Shown piece after piece: positions 21,838 to 33,780 of a DNA stretch of 64,000 nt. A program made the translations under genes and the position numbers. Numbering within the stretch: position 1 is the stretch's first letter; the number at the start of each line of letters is the position of its first letter. Under the pieces are notes generated by a model. That model did no database searches, was not told where the DNA came from, and saw only the letters and a program-made list of their open reading frames with translations. The DNA is from Harmonia axyridis (taxonomy: Eukaryota; Arthropoda; Insecta; Coleoptera; Coccinellidae): the NCBI RefSeq assembly GCF_914767665.1, contig NC_059507.1:35025270-35089269 (forward strand), read 5' to 3'.

Positions 21838-22300
21838 GCTTAGTCTATAGGTTCCCGGTCACTTGGGAATTAAACGGAATGAAGAGACTTGCTAGAAAAG
21901 GAGCACAAAACAGTAAGTAATCATCCTGGATTGGATGATTTCAAAAAGTTTCTTCGAAACATACTTTGATACTCAGAGATTTAAAGTATCAGGAATTTAG
22001 TATCTGCTGCACCTATCACTGGGTGCCTCAGGAAGCACCTCATGAGAATGAGTTGAGCAGAAAACGAAGAGTGAAGATTCTGTGGCGAAGAGAAAGAAAC
22101 TCCGGATAACCAGATGATGGAATTCCTCGCTAGCCAATGAAATGTTTTAGAAAAGAGACTTGAAGAAGTGAGGAAGTAATCTTCTTGAAGCCATCCCACA
22201 TACTGGATCTCTGGAACTGGAGGGCGAGCTGTAGACTACGTCGATTAAAAGCGAAAGCAGCTCTGTTGGGGGAACAAGAGACTATCAAGTCGTGGTGCTT
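21838..22300 (+). pseudogene. Non-LTR retrotransposon fragment (RNase H and C-terminal zinc motif region)
   Basis: A patchwork of frames gives VPGHLGIKRNEE and LARKGA (RNase H signature), DFKKFLRNI, then GCLRKHLMRM and RFCGEERETPDN. The last corresponds to the Cys/His motif near the LINE C-terminus (RFCGEEEETPDHL in the better copy at 50640-51225). Similarity continues into the 3' region at 22185-22290 (CTTCTTGAAGCCATCC and GGCGAGCTGTAGA blocks). Stops, frameshifts and an internal deletion make it inactive. The RNase H domain suggests an I/R1-type LINE rather than jockey or CR1. Confidence 0.72.
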
Positions 22301-22562
22301 TGAAACCCCCTCAAATCTACATAAACATCTCACCCTTAATGCTATTTTGCATTCCTTAAAGAAATATATTCCATAAATTGTAATACTGAAAACTTTCCTT
22401 TTCCGTCCTAGCTACCCTTCTAATCACTCAAAATCGTACATCATGCATTCCTTTAAATCACGCCCATAAATAAAAAAAAAGGGGATGCTAGTGAGAAAAA
22501 TTATGTTCGAAGTGTCATGACTCGTTATTGATGGATATGGGAGATGCATTTGCCGAAAGAAC

Positions 22563-22766
22563 CTACAGTCTCCCCTCTAGGGTCCATAAAATCCCTCGAG
22601 TCTTGTTTTTCCGTACGTTGTCGTTTGTCTCTAGTCGGTTTAAGATGAAGTTAATTCCAATCGTGGATGGCCTCTTTAGCTGTCTCATATTTCGATAAAT
22701 ATTGTGGTAACTAGACTTTCTTTCTATGGAGTTGTAGAAGAACTTGATCCTCATAAGGTATTCCAC
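22563..22766 (-). pseudogene. Possible helix-turn-helix fragment of a transposase
   Basis: A 67-codon minus frame contains IERKSSYHNIYRNMRQLKRPS followed by a region like NRLETNDNVRKNKTRGIL. The order resembles the N-terminal DNA-binding region of some insect Tc1/mariner-related elements (helix, then RFxETGSV, then a basic stretch). No catalytic domain follows. The resemblance is by eye only. Confidence 0.35.
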
Positions 22767-22799
22767 AGAGAAGTTGGTTCAATTTCAATTGTATTTTAA

Positions 22800-23790
22800 C
22801 TCTTTTAGGGTCTAGATTATTTTGAAGTTTACAGTGTACAAATACTTTCCTTCAACAATTATAACTCTTTATTGCATGTTGATTTTGCAAACTTCGTGAT
22901 AAATAACAAACAAAATTATCAGCTGTATTGGGAGCGTCAAACCCGAAAGTAATGAAGTAGACGACGGGTAACTCTTTTCTATAAACTTGGAAAATAACAC
23001 TACAAAGCAGCAAATCACCAATGGAAGTTCAGGAATGAGAAACCGTTCTGGAAGAATACACCAGGAATAGTACAAGTGAAAAATTCGTGCCTCTATTTCT
23101 GTAGTCTTTTTACCAAGCTCACAGAAGCTTTTTTACAAATTCTTTGGCTTCTATACCACTATGTCGTGGCATTCATGGCTGAGTCACTTGCGTGCCTCTT
23201 GTCAGATGTTTCAAGATGTGACTACACTGCCAGGTCGAAAAAAAGTTTTAGCTACGGGATTCCAAGTTCCACAGCGTGATCAGTAGAGGAAGTATAGTTT
23301 CTGCCTGTAAGACAAAGGGTCTCAGAAGTCTCTTAAATAGAGGCTATACTGATTCTCAGGCGAGGATAAGTAAAGCGTCAATTAGAACCCATAACCTTCT
23401 ATGACTTATGCCACCAATGGATAACTTGCTGCCTAGTTGATTGCTGAAATCACTAACTACATGGAGTATTCTCTGCAAAAGACAATGTTGCCAATCCCAG
23501 CTAAAGTTCTTTTTGCTTTCTTCTGCTTGAGAAAAATTGATTTTGCTCCTTTGCATTATCCTAAAGGATATGGAACTGTGGAACCTAGCAAGGTAGAATT
23601 TTTATCAGAATGCCTTAATTGCTCAATTTTTTCAGCCTGTCTATGAAAAATATGACAAATAACAACTTTGGTTACATTACTTTCTGTTAGTTTCGAAATA
23701 ATAAGAAAAACCTCGTTAATTTGTTCCAATTAAATTAAATTATTCGAGAACACGTACAAAAGCAAAAAATACATAAATTCTATTAATATT
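22800..23790. other. Unannotated sequence with weak RNase H-like traces
   Basis: Near 23350 the plus strand can be read as YTDSQARISKASIRTHNLL, reminiscent of the SDSQAAIKAL motif of LINE RNase H. Near 23060 the minus strand gives PGVFFQNGFSF, reminiscent of the start of the same domain. The opposite orientations imply a rearranged relic if real. I do not call a gene. Confidence 0.3.
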
Positions 23791-23799
23791 GATACTCCT

Positions 23800-24360
23800 A
23801 TTCCCTCTAGGGCCGTTTACGGCCAAAACCTCCGTATGACCTTGAAACGTCCTCCACCCCGCTGCCAAACTCATTCCAACCTCTCCCAACCCCCCTCGAA
23901 ACAAGCGGCGTATTTCCGCGTAAAAACCGGAATCTATTACCAGTCGTACGATCCCAAATTTTCCAGTTCCGGGACGTTTCACCCGATCCCGCCGGTTTTT
24001 CCAGTTTTGCGCCAGAAAGCGCCGTTGCCGCATATATCATAAAGTACCCCCCCGCTCCGCCCGACGACCGCCTGACAGATATCTGGGGGTCTGTCATTAC
24101 GGGATGGCGTCGAGACACGTTTATGCCGTTTTTATGCTAAACAGGCAGGACGGAAAATTCGCCGGCATCCGCAACAATCGCCGAAACGTCGCTGGATTAC
24201 GGCCTCGAGTTTTCCGGAATCGCCTTAATTTTCCCCTCGGACGGCATCGGTGTCGTCGTCAGCGCATCGACTTGGTTTATTTGGCCGGTTCTGTTTTCGA
24301 TAGTTCGTTTGCGTTTCGGAGATTTTGAGGTTATTATCGCGTAGCCGTTTTTACGGATTT
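23800..24360. other. CpG-rich single-copy island
   Basis: About 550 bp of high C+G and CpG (CCGGAATCTATTACCAGTCG, CCCCGCTCCGCCCGACGACC). Frames are long on both strands (103, 97, 74 and 68 codons), which is typical of C+G-rich non-coding DNA. They overlap each other on opposite strands and show no domain. Bounded by AT-rich sequence and by family A copy A6. A promoter or CpG-island-like regulatory region is possible; no TATA or initiator element is convincing. Confidence 0.5.
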
Positions 24361-24396
24361 AACGTTTGTGGCAATTTCCAAAAAAATGAGGAGATA

Positions 24397-25338
24397 AAGG
24401 GTGTTTTTTTTTTAGAGCTATAGAACTTTAAATCGCAATAAAACAACGATGTATTATTCGATTGACATGAATTTTATTTATCCGCAAGATAATCTTGTGG
24501 CATTACATTTTAAATATGATTTCTGGCATATGACCGCCACGGCTGGCTCGGATGTAGTTCAATCTGGACGTCTAACTTTCGATGACTTTTTCCAACATTT
24601 GTGGCCGTATATCGGCAATAACACGGCGAATGTTGTCTTCCAAATGGTCAAGGGTTTGTGGCTTATCCGCATAGACCAGTGACTTTACATAGCCCCACAG
24701 AAAGTAGTCTGGCGGTGTTAAATCACACGATCTTGGAGGCCAATTCACAGGTCCAAAACGTGAAATTAGGCGGTCACCAAACGTGTCTTTCAATAAATCG
24801 ATTGTGGCACGAGCTGTGTGACATGTCGCGCCGTCTTGTTGGAACCACAGCTCCAGGACATCAAGGTTATTCAATTCAGGAATAAAAAAGTTAGTAATCA
24901 TGGCTCTATACCAATAACCATTGACTGTAACGTTCTGGCCATCATCGTTTTTGAAGAAGTACGAACCAATGATTCCACCAGCCCATAAAGCGCACCAAAC
25001 AGTCAGTTTTTCTGGATGTAACGGTGTTTCGACGTACACTTGAGGATTAGCTTCACTCCAAATGCGGCAGTTTTGTTTGTTGACGTAGCCATTCAACCAG
25101 AAGTGCGCTTCATCACTAAGCAAAATAAAATGGACGTAGTGCGCGTTACGTATTCCGCACAGAACCATTATTTTCGAAATGAAATTGCACTATTTGTAAG
25201 CGTTGTTCAGGCTTGAGTCTATTCATGATGAATTGCCAAACCAAACTGAGAATAAATCACTTGATAGCTGTTAAATCGGTCGCCATCTTGAACAGTAATG
25301 CCAACTTAAAGTTATATACCTCGAAAAAATACACCCAT
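24397..25338 (-). mobile_element. Family A copy A6
   Basis: Minus-strand copy with TA at 24395-24396 on its right end. Its left end (about 25330-25338) reads ACACCCAT instead of ACACCCTTTA, so the terminal bases and the second TA are lost. The junction is the unmodified family form, and the stub starts at the ATG complementary to 25224-25226. Confidence 0.9.
24572..25168 (-). pseudogene. A6 catalytic domain, 198 codons, C-terminally shortened
   Basis: Leader MVLCGIRNAHYVH, LSDEAHFWLNG, LWFQQDGATCHTAR and SCDLTPPDYFLWG: all catalytic acids are present with the same 41-residue spacing. The frame stops at ES-TAG, where other copies read ENWTSRLDYIRAS, which removes the last 23 residues. The frame is otherwise clean, so the damage is a single late nonsense change. 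Activity of the truncated protein is unknown. Confidence 0.78.
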
Positions 25339-26171
25339 GTTTCACAAAAAAAAATTGAAATTGAACAGCTCCTTCTGCGTCAAATATCGAACTGTCAAAG
25401 TTCCAGAGAGGGCACTCCTCTTTTTTCTCGTCGAACGATTCCGTTACAATTGAAAATAACAAACCAAAAGTTGAAATGTGACATTCCATGGATTATAAAG
25501 CTTTAATATCCCGTCCCAAAACTTTCCGGAACCGCAATCACATAAGAAACCGAACAGCCAACCAGTCCGTCGTAGATCACAAGAAAACGGCCCTCCGCGC
25601 GTCTCACCGAAGGATCGTGTTTTACAAATCACGTCCTGTTCGTTGAACGCCAAATCTTCCATCCTGATTCGACCCCGAACATGGATATGATCCCCCTTCC
25701 GAAATTATGAAACCGGAGAGAGGAGCTACCTCGTAAAAATGAGAAACGGGTTGATCCCGGACTTTTCCGGGAAATATGTCAGTGGCGCGCATCTGATAAA
25801 TACGAATGGACCCCCGGGATCGTTGATCGAACGTCATATTAGAATTTTATCGGTTCCCCGCCTTGTCCCCCCTAGCATCGGATAACTTTATTGGAGTCGG
25901 CAAGTTTTCTAGCAGAAATGTACAGAGTCGGGGGGACGCCTATTTATGGGACGAGTTTTGGAGTTATTGAAAGGATTTGAGGAGGGGGTTGTACCCCCCC
26001 TCAATGTTGGTGGATTTGGGGATTCGATTGGAGTTTATGGGATGATATTGCTGTTTGGATGCTGTTAGGGGGGGAGGTTTGGTTGGTTAAATCAGGATGG
26101 TTTGATGAAGAAAATATAGATGAAGAGGGGGAGTTTACTTGAATGAAGGGTTTTTCGTTTGTTATTTTCAT
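25339..26171. other. Single-copy sequence, CpG-richer at 25500-25870, purine-rich at 25920-26130
   Basis: The first part has CpG clusters (CCCTCCGCGCGTCTCACC, GACCCCCGGGATCGTTG) with overlapping frames on the minus strand and no recognisable peptide. From 25930 the plus strand is G-rich with several G runs (GAGGAGGGGGTTG, GTTAGGGGGGGAGG). That region could form G-quadruplex-like structures, but the runs are irregular. Confidence 0.4.
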
Positions 26172-26760
26172 AGAGTAATTAACATAGATAGAGGGATTAT
26201 ACCCAATTTTTACATGTCCCCAACATGGTTAGATTACGTTGTCGGATTGTGATATATTTTCAAATTCACAATTTTACTATATCGTTATGAATGTTTTTTA
26301 TGTTGAATGAAATATAGTTATTTGAGTGCTTCGCGATTAAATATACAAATTTGAATATTTGGAATACGATATTTTTCCTAATTGTCGAATTTATAAAAAG
26401 CAGAATATTTATTATTTTCTGTATATGCCTGCTGAAATCCAAGATTTGGCAACTTTTGCTCTCCTAATGTCATCGATTGTTTCACGTCGTTTCGAGCGCT
26501 TGAAATTTGTTTTCCTTATTTCTGATAAATTTAAGTATTTTTTTCAAAATATTTTGCGTTGATATGAAACGTTGATTCACTATGGGACATGAGAAGTGCA
26601 TCCTTTGTGGAGAAACTCGCGAATTGAGTGAAATAACGAATCACTGATATGTTTTCATTTCCGCGCGCTTCATGTCAAATTAAATTTGATAGTTCATATT
26701 GGGGACAAAATTTGCTTACTGAAAATGACATATGCTCCCTCTATCTATGTTTATTACTCT
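26172..26760 (+). mobile_element. Family Z non-autonomous element, copy Z3 (best preserved)
   Basis: 589 bp with inverted ends of about 25 bp: AGAGTAATTAACATAGATAG then AGGGA on the left, and AGAGTAATAAACATAGATAG then AGGGAGC on the right read on the minus strand. No coding capacity. Z1 and Z2 align along it. The target duplication is not evident. MITE-like in size and structure. Confidence 0.82.
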
Positions 26761-26931
26761 GAGGTTATTTTCAAATAAAAAGCTTGGAAATCATTCGAGG
26801 AAAGAATTCGATCCCTACCCCTTTCATATCGATTTTTGACAATTTCTAAGATTGCAGAAGAGCCGAAATGAAAAACTGGCCACAGTTTTGATCTTATGGA
26901 TAAGCATCTTCAGCGATTTTTAGGTTAGCAG

Positions 26932-26995
26932 TTTTCATGACAACACGCTGTCATGCAAAATTTTCGGTAATTTTGATGCACTTGTGCAATTACTT
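26932..26995 (-). mobile_element. Terminal fragment of family X abutting X1
   Basis: About 64 bp identical in kind to the last part of the X unit as read here (CATGACAACACGCTGTCATG, then GATGCACTTGTGCAATTACTT). It is followed directly by the first base of X1, so the two form a head-to-tail junction. Confidence 0.8.
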
Positions 26996-26997
26996 AT

Positions 26998-27425
26998 GAA
27001 TATTTTCCTCCTGTCAAAAATTCTATGTATATGGAAAACAATTATCGAAAATTACAGCGATAATTGCATTGTAGGAAGCGAAACAGCATAATTGTTCTGT
27101 TCATAGATGCATAGTTTCTATGCATCTTACACAGTTCGAATCTATGGCAATTCCAATCTACATCAGTTTGACAAGTGATGTAACAGTTTATTCGGGAAAT
27201 ATTCCCCCGAATTACACTCGTGCATCAAAATGACCGGATAATTTCGCATTCCAGCGTGTTTTCTTTGAAAAACTGCATTCGGTCTTTTTCATTTTTGGAG
27301 AAAGAGCCCTCCACCTTCGGTGTCGGGCTCTTTCTCCAAAAATGAAAATGAACTCATGCAGTTTTTATGACAACACGCTGTCATGCAAAATTATCGGTAA
27401 TTTTGATGCACTTGTGCAATTACTT
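26998..27425 (-). mobile_element. Family X multi-hairpin element, copy X1
   Basis: Near-complete X unit in reverse orientation. It starts GAATATTTTCCTCCTGTC and ends GCACTTGTGCAATTACTT, with AT on both sides (26996-26997 and 27426-27427). It holds a 26-bp perfect stem (the block ending TGGAGAAAGAGCCC) with a 15-nt loop, flanked by longer imperfect inverted arms of about 80 bp, plus a TAGATGCATAGTTTCTATGC palindrome. It encodes nothing. Confidence 0.85.
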
Positions 27426-27427
27426 AT

Positions 27428-29351
27428 GATACCATGCTCTCCATTTCCTCGAAATCAATACGACTGTAGCGAAAGCCGAGTTTTCAAAGAAAATTAGTAA
27501 TAAAAATGCGATCCATTGATCAATTCCTACTATTCTTTTCACAGAACTAAGGCATTAATTTGTTGTTTGCATTAACTTGTCAACAGCGTGATATGTAAAT
27601 ATTTGTTTTGGCACTACCTAACAAATTAACATCAACGTGAATGTCAACATCTATAATTGGTAGTTAGACCATTATTTGTTGAGTAAATACTGTGTTTCAG
27701 GTTCAGCTCAAGTAACTTCATCGAAAGATGGATTGAGCATGAAATATTTCATAACAATTTAATACAAAGATTTTCCCATTTGATACACCTCATAAAAAAT
27801 CCAACGAAAAAATATCATTTTAATCTCTATGAGTAATTTTTCGGTTTTATTTTCACGATTTGTTATTGTTCATTGTTCCGAGTAGAAATCATATATCTCT
27901 GCAGTTTTTTGTGAAGAACAACAATGTTTTTCTTGTGTTGATACTTGAAGCATCATTGCTGCCGATGTTTTGTCTGAAAATAAGGAATAAGGGAAGAACC
28001 CCAAATGGTGAGAAAACAGTGCCATATAGATACATGAACGTCAACATTTCCTTCAAACTGTAGAATTTATCTCATCAATATTCTGGTGACAAACAAGGCA
28101 ATTTATAGCGATCCTCTTCTTCAGCTACGTCACATTCTGATTTGCATACAGAAATATCGGGATAGAAAAAGATGCATAGAATTGGTATTCGAATCCTTCA
28201 CGTCAGAGATCTCGTAGACAGATAAGACAACTACCTTTCCACAGCATGAACCAACATTAACAAACGCCATAGAGGATAACAGTAAAATCACAGAAATGCA
28301 AAAAAAAACGTCAAATCCTGGCACGACAGTCCAAATTAGGTAGACGAGATTTTAATCGGATCTTCCATCTAGAGATCCAAGGCAAGAGATCAGCGAATCG
28401 CAGTCACTTCAAATTCTTCAGGCATCGGTACAAGCTGAATGCTATCCGATTACCTTGATGTTGCGACAGGTCACTTTTGGGAAATACGGATAGAAATAAT
28501 CTAATCTCATTGAAATCCGATTCCTCGATATCGATCCCGATCTAAAGGTCCCCATAGCGTCACGATTTAAAAATAACTCGGTTTTATCGAAATTTACTTA
28601 CCCAAAAAAATTTGAATCTCGATAAAAATCTAAAGGTTCCCATAAGTGTCAGAGTCGACACGATTATTTTAAGGGTAATGAACTCGGAGGACTTGAAAGA
28701 ACCCGCATATGTCGTCGCTTCGATGGTAACCCGTTTCATTTGAACCTAGAGCTTCATTGAAATTCGCGAATCATCCTCGTATTCATTGTTTGATGGAAAT
28801 GTATTCCGATCATGTCATAATGTTGAGCTGTCATTTTATGGCATCATGGTCTCGATACTACACAAAGTCGTCCGATATATTTCCGCATAATGCGAAGGTT
28901 GTGGTTTTTATCAAGGTGTAATGGTAAAAAATGGTGTTAAGGACTGCATTGAAAACTGAATTAAAGGGTTCAAAGAAGGAAAAAACTTTTGTTGATGATT
29001 TCTGATGATTAATGCATTTTTAACCTATTTATATACCATTTTACGCTTGGCGCGTAAAAGGTAGAAGATTATTTTTGAACGCTTGTTCTCCGAACAGATC
29101 GCTCTTTCATTTCGTCACAATGTTTGTAATTTTCGAATTTTGAGCAAATCATTTTCCAAATTGGTCGAGAACCTTGAGGGGGGTGAGCCATTTTTATTGA
29201 TAACCGATTATGTTTCCGAGATATTTGAGTTCAAAAAGAATTCTCAACTTACTTAATTTTTCGTAAATTTTTTCTATGTAGACTTGGTTTTATTCAAATT
29301 TTAGATAATGTTCATCAGAAAAGGATATGATTAAAACTAGTTTTTATTACC
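27428..29351. other. Unannotated AT-rich sequence
   Basis: No gene recognised. Around 28530-28660 a short block (ATCTAAAGGT followed by CCCATA) occurs twice about 90 bp apart, a small local duplication. The frames are short and unlike proteins. Confidence 0.35.
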
Positions 29352-29396
29352 ACTAAGTTTTACTACCAATTGAATTAATTGGTAGTAAAACTTAGT
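29352..29396. repeat. Perfect hairpin, 20-bp arms
   Basis: ACTAAGTTTTACTACCAATT (29352-29371) and its exact complement (29377-29396) around a 5-nt loop GAATT. Weaker pairing extends outward (TTATTAC). AT-rich non-coding surroundings. Confidence 0.85.
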
Positions 29397-30391
29397 AGTT
29401 AGTAATAAAAAAAATAAAAATGGCCACGAAAATAATTCAAAATTAAAACCAAATTTGGTCAACGTAGAAAAATTGACGAAAATGAAGTAGGATGAGAAAC
29501 CTTTTGAAAATCACAAGAACTCAAATATCTCGTAAACTGTTAATTTTTAGTTATCACTAACTATGACTCAAACGACAGCAAAGGAGTCATACCCACACGT
29601 TCTCCAAGGTTTACGTCTGATTTGGAAACACCCTGTATAGGAGTCATATTCTGGCGTATATGTTACAAAATTGCGATATTTTGCGTGTAAATCATAACCT
29701 ACATAAAGGTACACATAGATGCCTGAAAAAGTTTAACGGCAAAATGGTTAGGTTAGGAGGTAGACGAACTGTGTTGGCAACATAAACTTCGACATTTATA
29801 GCTTACAGAAAATGTTCAGTTGCAACTTTTTCCATAAAGCATTCCGCATTACCGGAGTTGGCATGTTCCTGAACTGTTAAATATGAAACTAGGCCGAAGT
29901 ATGAATATTTAGTCATATTGGAATACTGTTCTAGTTGTTTCTTCGACAACAAAAGCTTCTGGATGGCAAAGCAAACAACAGCAATGAAAGTCGATGAGCA
30001 TAAGACCGACTCGAATAATTTCCGAGAGAATTGGACCAGAAATAAAGGCTGGGGAGAACTCACGTTAAAGAGATTCTCTTGCATTATGCAATCGAATCAG
30101 CAAGATTCGTTCCAGCAGGGTTTTTGTAGTGCAATTATTCAAGTTGACCCTATCACAATAGCACAACCATTTTCCATCTAAAGGCAGCCACAAACTGGCA
30201 TAGATGCGTGAAATGTATGATATCTCTGATATCCATTCGTGTCATTGATGGTCAACACACAGATCAGACTTCTCATGTCTATCTGAATGAGAACGATGAA
30301 TGAAAAAGAGCAGTCATTTTGAAACTCGTTTAGGCTGTATATCGTGTTTTACAGCATTCATTCCTTCATTCTCTCATTGAAACTTTCGATA
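29397..30391. other. Unannotated sequence with one short direct repeat of 32722-32775
   Basis: 29620-29635 reads ACACCCTGTATAG, an end motif of common insect non-autonomous elements, without an identifiable partner. About 30110-30180 (AGTGCAATTATTCAAGTTG, then CCATTTTCCATCTA) is similar to 32722-32780 in direct orientation, about 55 bp, flanking the LINE and family B remnants between them. The 87-93-codon frames overlapping on both strands at 29803-30181 are not recognisable. Confidence 0.35.
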
Positions 30392-31480
30392 TCATCGGGC
30401 AATTTTTAATAATTTTATACATGTGAAATTTGGGCCTTGCTGGGTTTTCTTAAGTCTGACATATAGAAGAGCAAAGTAGTGTTTCTCGAAAGTGTTATAT
30501 TCATGGAATTGATAGTTGGTTGAAAATTTGTCTTTATTCTGATGAACATATTTCACTGAGGTAAGTATGAAACATGATAACACAGTGAGAATCTTCTCAC
30601 TTTTAGAAACACCTCGGCAGCTTTCAGTTTGTTTCGGACCAAAGAGTGCTCTTATTGCCCTTTTTTCTTTCAGTAGAACCTTTTCGATTCAAGTACCTAT
30701 ATTGTCCCCACATAATGATTCCATATAACAGTGGAAAGACAAATAACATGTTAGTTTTGTAGTTTCCACATTTGAAATTTGTTTTATTCTTCTTATAATA
30801 AATATTACCGTCGAAAGCCGTTCACATAAAACATAATTCATCAACATATTATTTGTTCCAGACGAGTGAAGACTAGAAGTATTTTTTGACATCTTCTAGG
30901 GATTTTGCTGTCTTGTTTTTCAGGGTGTTTTTGGATATGTTGAGAACTGCTATATCGGCTTCATAGCTGCAGATTTCGTCAGCTTCTATGTTCACGTATA
31001 ATTCATTCGCGAAGAGAATAAACAAGATAGGTCCCAATATAGAACCTTGTGGTACTCCGGTCTCGACATTCTTTGTGTTTGAAAATGAATAAGTCTACTT
31101 GACTTTTTGGGATTGATTTGTCAAGTTTGATGCGCATATTTCATAGACCTTTCCTCTTATGCCATAATATCGAAACAGCCGACTCTCATGTGGAATGCTA
31201 TCAAAAGTCTAACTTAGATCGATGCCGGATAGCTCAATATCGTCACCACTTTTATATTCCTCAATGGTCTTCTCGAATACAGCGTCTGAAGCTATGTTGG
31301 GAGGGATGAATGAAACGATTATTTTCCAGGAACTCAATCAAACAGTTTTTCAAGATTGACTCGAAAACTTCAGATACAGCTGGTAGGATGGATACTGGTC
31401 TATAGTTCTCGTAACAATCTGGATCTTGCTTTGTTCTATTGATTTTGTTTACCACAGGCATGGGAAACAAAATGTTCCAA
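30392..31480 (-). pseudogene. Non-LTR retrotransposon reverse transcriptase remnant (jockey/CR1-like)
   Basis: On the minus strand, from high to low coordinates: CYENYRPVSILPAVSEVFE (RT fingers, YRPISLLP block), LIEFLENNRFIHPSQHSFR, then TFDSIPHESRL, VPQGSILGPILFILFANEL (a clear RT palm block), and YEADIAVL where YADD is expected. Further down come PLLYGIIMWG (thumb) and, at 30583-30392, HEYNTFEKHYFALLYVRLKK then TQQGPNFTCIKLL, the C-terminal tail. The parts are in correct order with several frameshifts and stops. The mutated catalytic motif (YEAD for YADD) confirms it is dead. The 5' end is truncated near 31480, and no endonuclease domain is present. Confidence 0.82.
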
Positions 31481-31599
31481 ATCAGCCATTATGATAATTA
31501 GTAATTATGTATTGAACGTGAAATTGCAAGAAACTGATTTATCAGAAATATATATAAACTTCGTTTACAATTGGCCCATTCACCAACATTGAAGCGTGT

Positions 31600-32660
31600 T
31601 TCAACATTTGAGAAATAAAAAATAACTCATTACTGAAAATAGGACGATACTACAAAAATTGTGGAAATTTTGCAGGCACAGTTCCTTAAACTAAAGCACG
31701 TTTAGGTCGTCGTGAAGCATCTTCTCGACCGGCAATATTGAAACTGGCGGAAAAAATTGAGCTGTTGGGGCAAGATAGTGTTGTTGAAAATCGAAACCGT
31801 GTGCGTAGCTCAAGAATAACTAAGAATATTGCTGCTATAGGCGGTAGTGTTGAAACCCCAGGGTTGTCGATTCCTCGTCGAACTTAGGAATCAGGCATTC
31901 TACAAAACGACATAACACCGCATACTGCCTAAAGCCTTAGGTCTTAAGGCTTCAAAACTTCAGTTGAAACAAGAACTCAAGCCGGTCGATCACCAGCAAT
32001 GTATCTGCACTGATTGGGGTCCTTGAAATAAATCAAAATGATCCGGATTTTCATCGAGAAATCATATTTAGCGATGAGGCCTATTTTCACAATGGAGGTT
32101 ACTTTAATAAACAGAATGGTTTGGGGCTCGGAAAATCCAAGAATGATTGTTGAAATGCCTCTCCATCCTAAACGTGTCACTGTTTGGTGCGGTTTTTGGG
32201 ATGGTGGAGTGATTAGACCTCAATTACCCGAAAATGAAACAGCTGAAAATGTTATGGTGGATGGCTTGCGTTACCGCGATATGAGTAATCATTTTTTATG
32301 CTCGAAATTGGAAGATATTGATCTGGATGGCTTTTATGTACAATAACAAGTTGCTTCGTACCACACAAGCAATGAAGCAATAGCAATTTTACAAGAAAAA
32401 TTTCCTGGTCATGTTATTTCTTTGAAGAGATTATTTTACCAAGATGTTGTGATTAAACACCTTTTTACTTTTTTCTTTTGATGGAAGATGAGGTCTATAC
32501 TAATGCTCCAAAATCGATTCGAGATCTAAAAGACGGAATTTGTGAAGTTATCGAGAACCTACAATCGCAAATGTGAGAATTGATCATGGAAAACTCTATG
32601 AAAAAGATTTAGTGATGCAACCGTAGCCGTGGCAGCCATTTTTCGTTAATGGCATACCTT
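31600..32660 (+). pseudogene. Family B Tc1/mariner-type transposase remnant, copy B1
   Basis: Broken frames in order: a helix-turn-helix-like region (31660-31900, including GRREASSRPAILKLAEKIEL), FHREIIFSDEAYF at about 32050 (first Asp), MPLHPKRVTVWCGFWDGG at 32150-32210, and VDGLRYRDMSNHFL at 32260-32300. Then the second-Asp block is lost (a stop and frameshift after FYVQ at 32343), and the C-terminal part runs to about 32640. It is the same general fold as family A (HPEKVTVWC..W.GG) but only distantly similar. The frameshift near 32060 and later stops make it inactive. No inverted ends found. Confidence 0.72.
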
Positions 32661-33627
32661 CCTCTTAACTTCGAAGTAAACGGTCATTGATTTCTCCCAA
32701 AATGAAAAACCTCTTCTCTGAAAACCCTTTAGTGCAATCATCAAACTTGACCATATCACAACCATTATTCCATCTACATAACATAACGGTAAGAGAATCT
32801 TCGATGGAATTGCTACACCGAAGATGAGCTTGACAAGGTTGTAAAACTCGTTATGGCCATACGAGAAGAGCTAGTTTCTCGCAGTCTAAATCATTTATAG
32901 AATCTACATCCATAATAATAGAACTCCTCCTCTTGCAGATACCCGTACGAAAGAAAACACCGATTCTTATATTCCTATATACATGCAACATGTCGTAACG
33001 AACAAACACGTTCCGTAATCAATTCAGACCATCAATAGATTCTTTTCCAATTCGAACGCTCTATTGTGATAAGTTATGTTAATAACGAGGTGTTTTATGA
33101 ATCGGGTAATTGGTGTGCTTTGGAACGCTGATTGGCAATAACTGTAACATTTTATATTCGGCGTAATCTAACACGACATCGTTAGTTATGGTAATTCCGA
33201 CAAAGTATTTGCTTTACACGGATTGATAGCGATACTTGTGTTAGTGGGTGGTTGGGGCATTTGCATATGAGGTTCACGCGGTATCTATTATTGCTTGGTA
33301 TATTCTGGTTTCCTCGGATTGGAGTTGGTTAAAACAAGCCCATTCCCGGCTTATCTGAGCCGACAAGTTCCTTTCTGAAGAATTTTAGTTCTAACGGAGT
33401 GGGTTCTTGCGAAAATTTACGGTCTTTAATCTTGATACTGACCCAGCCCGATCCTGACCTCAAGAAGAACTTCAGAGAATCAAGAAATTGGGTTTGAATA
33501 TTCATTCTTCGAGGAATATAAAACATAAAATATCAAATTTGAAACGAGTATTCAAAGGATGAATGAAATATTTTTTCCGTGTATAGTAGGTACTATATCT
33601 GGTTGATTTTTTTGACATTTCTGGAAA
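32661..33627. other. Unannotated sequence
   Basis: Mixed composition, with no protein or repeat apart from the 55-bp block at 32722-32780 shared with 30110-30180. Confidence 0.35.
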
Positions 33628-33749
33628 ACATACCTAGTCTTAATTCCAAAATTCCTCTAGATATTTCTCTGCATACTTTTGATATATAATTTCCCCCCGT
33701 CTTTTTCCTACATTATCTAGAGGAATTTTGGAATTAAGACTAGGTATGT
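33628..33749. repeat. Perfect inverted repeat, 36-bp arms, 50-bp loop
   Basis: 33628-33663 (ACATACCTAGTCTTAATTCC and on to CTCTAGATA) is matched exactly by its complement at 33714-33749. The loop contains a CCCCCC run. It lies 31 bp before the broken X3 element. The exact match suggests recent origin; it may be a small MITE or the product of inverted duplication. Confidence 0.88.
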
Positions 33750-33780
33750 GGTGAAAATGTTTGTATGAATCTTGATAATA

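Noticed and set aside
23740..24328. Four overlapping frames of 68-103 codons as possible exons
   Set aside because: They occur on both strands in C+G-rich DNA, where stops are rare; no domain, start context or splice pattern supports them.
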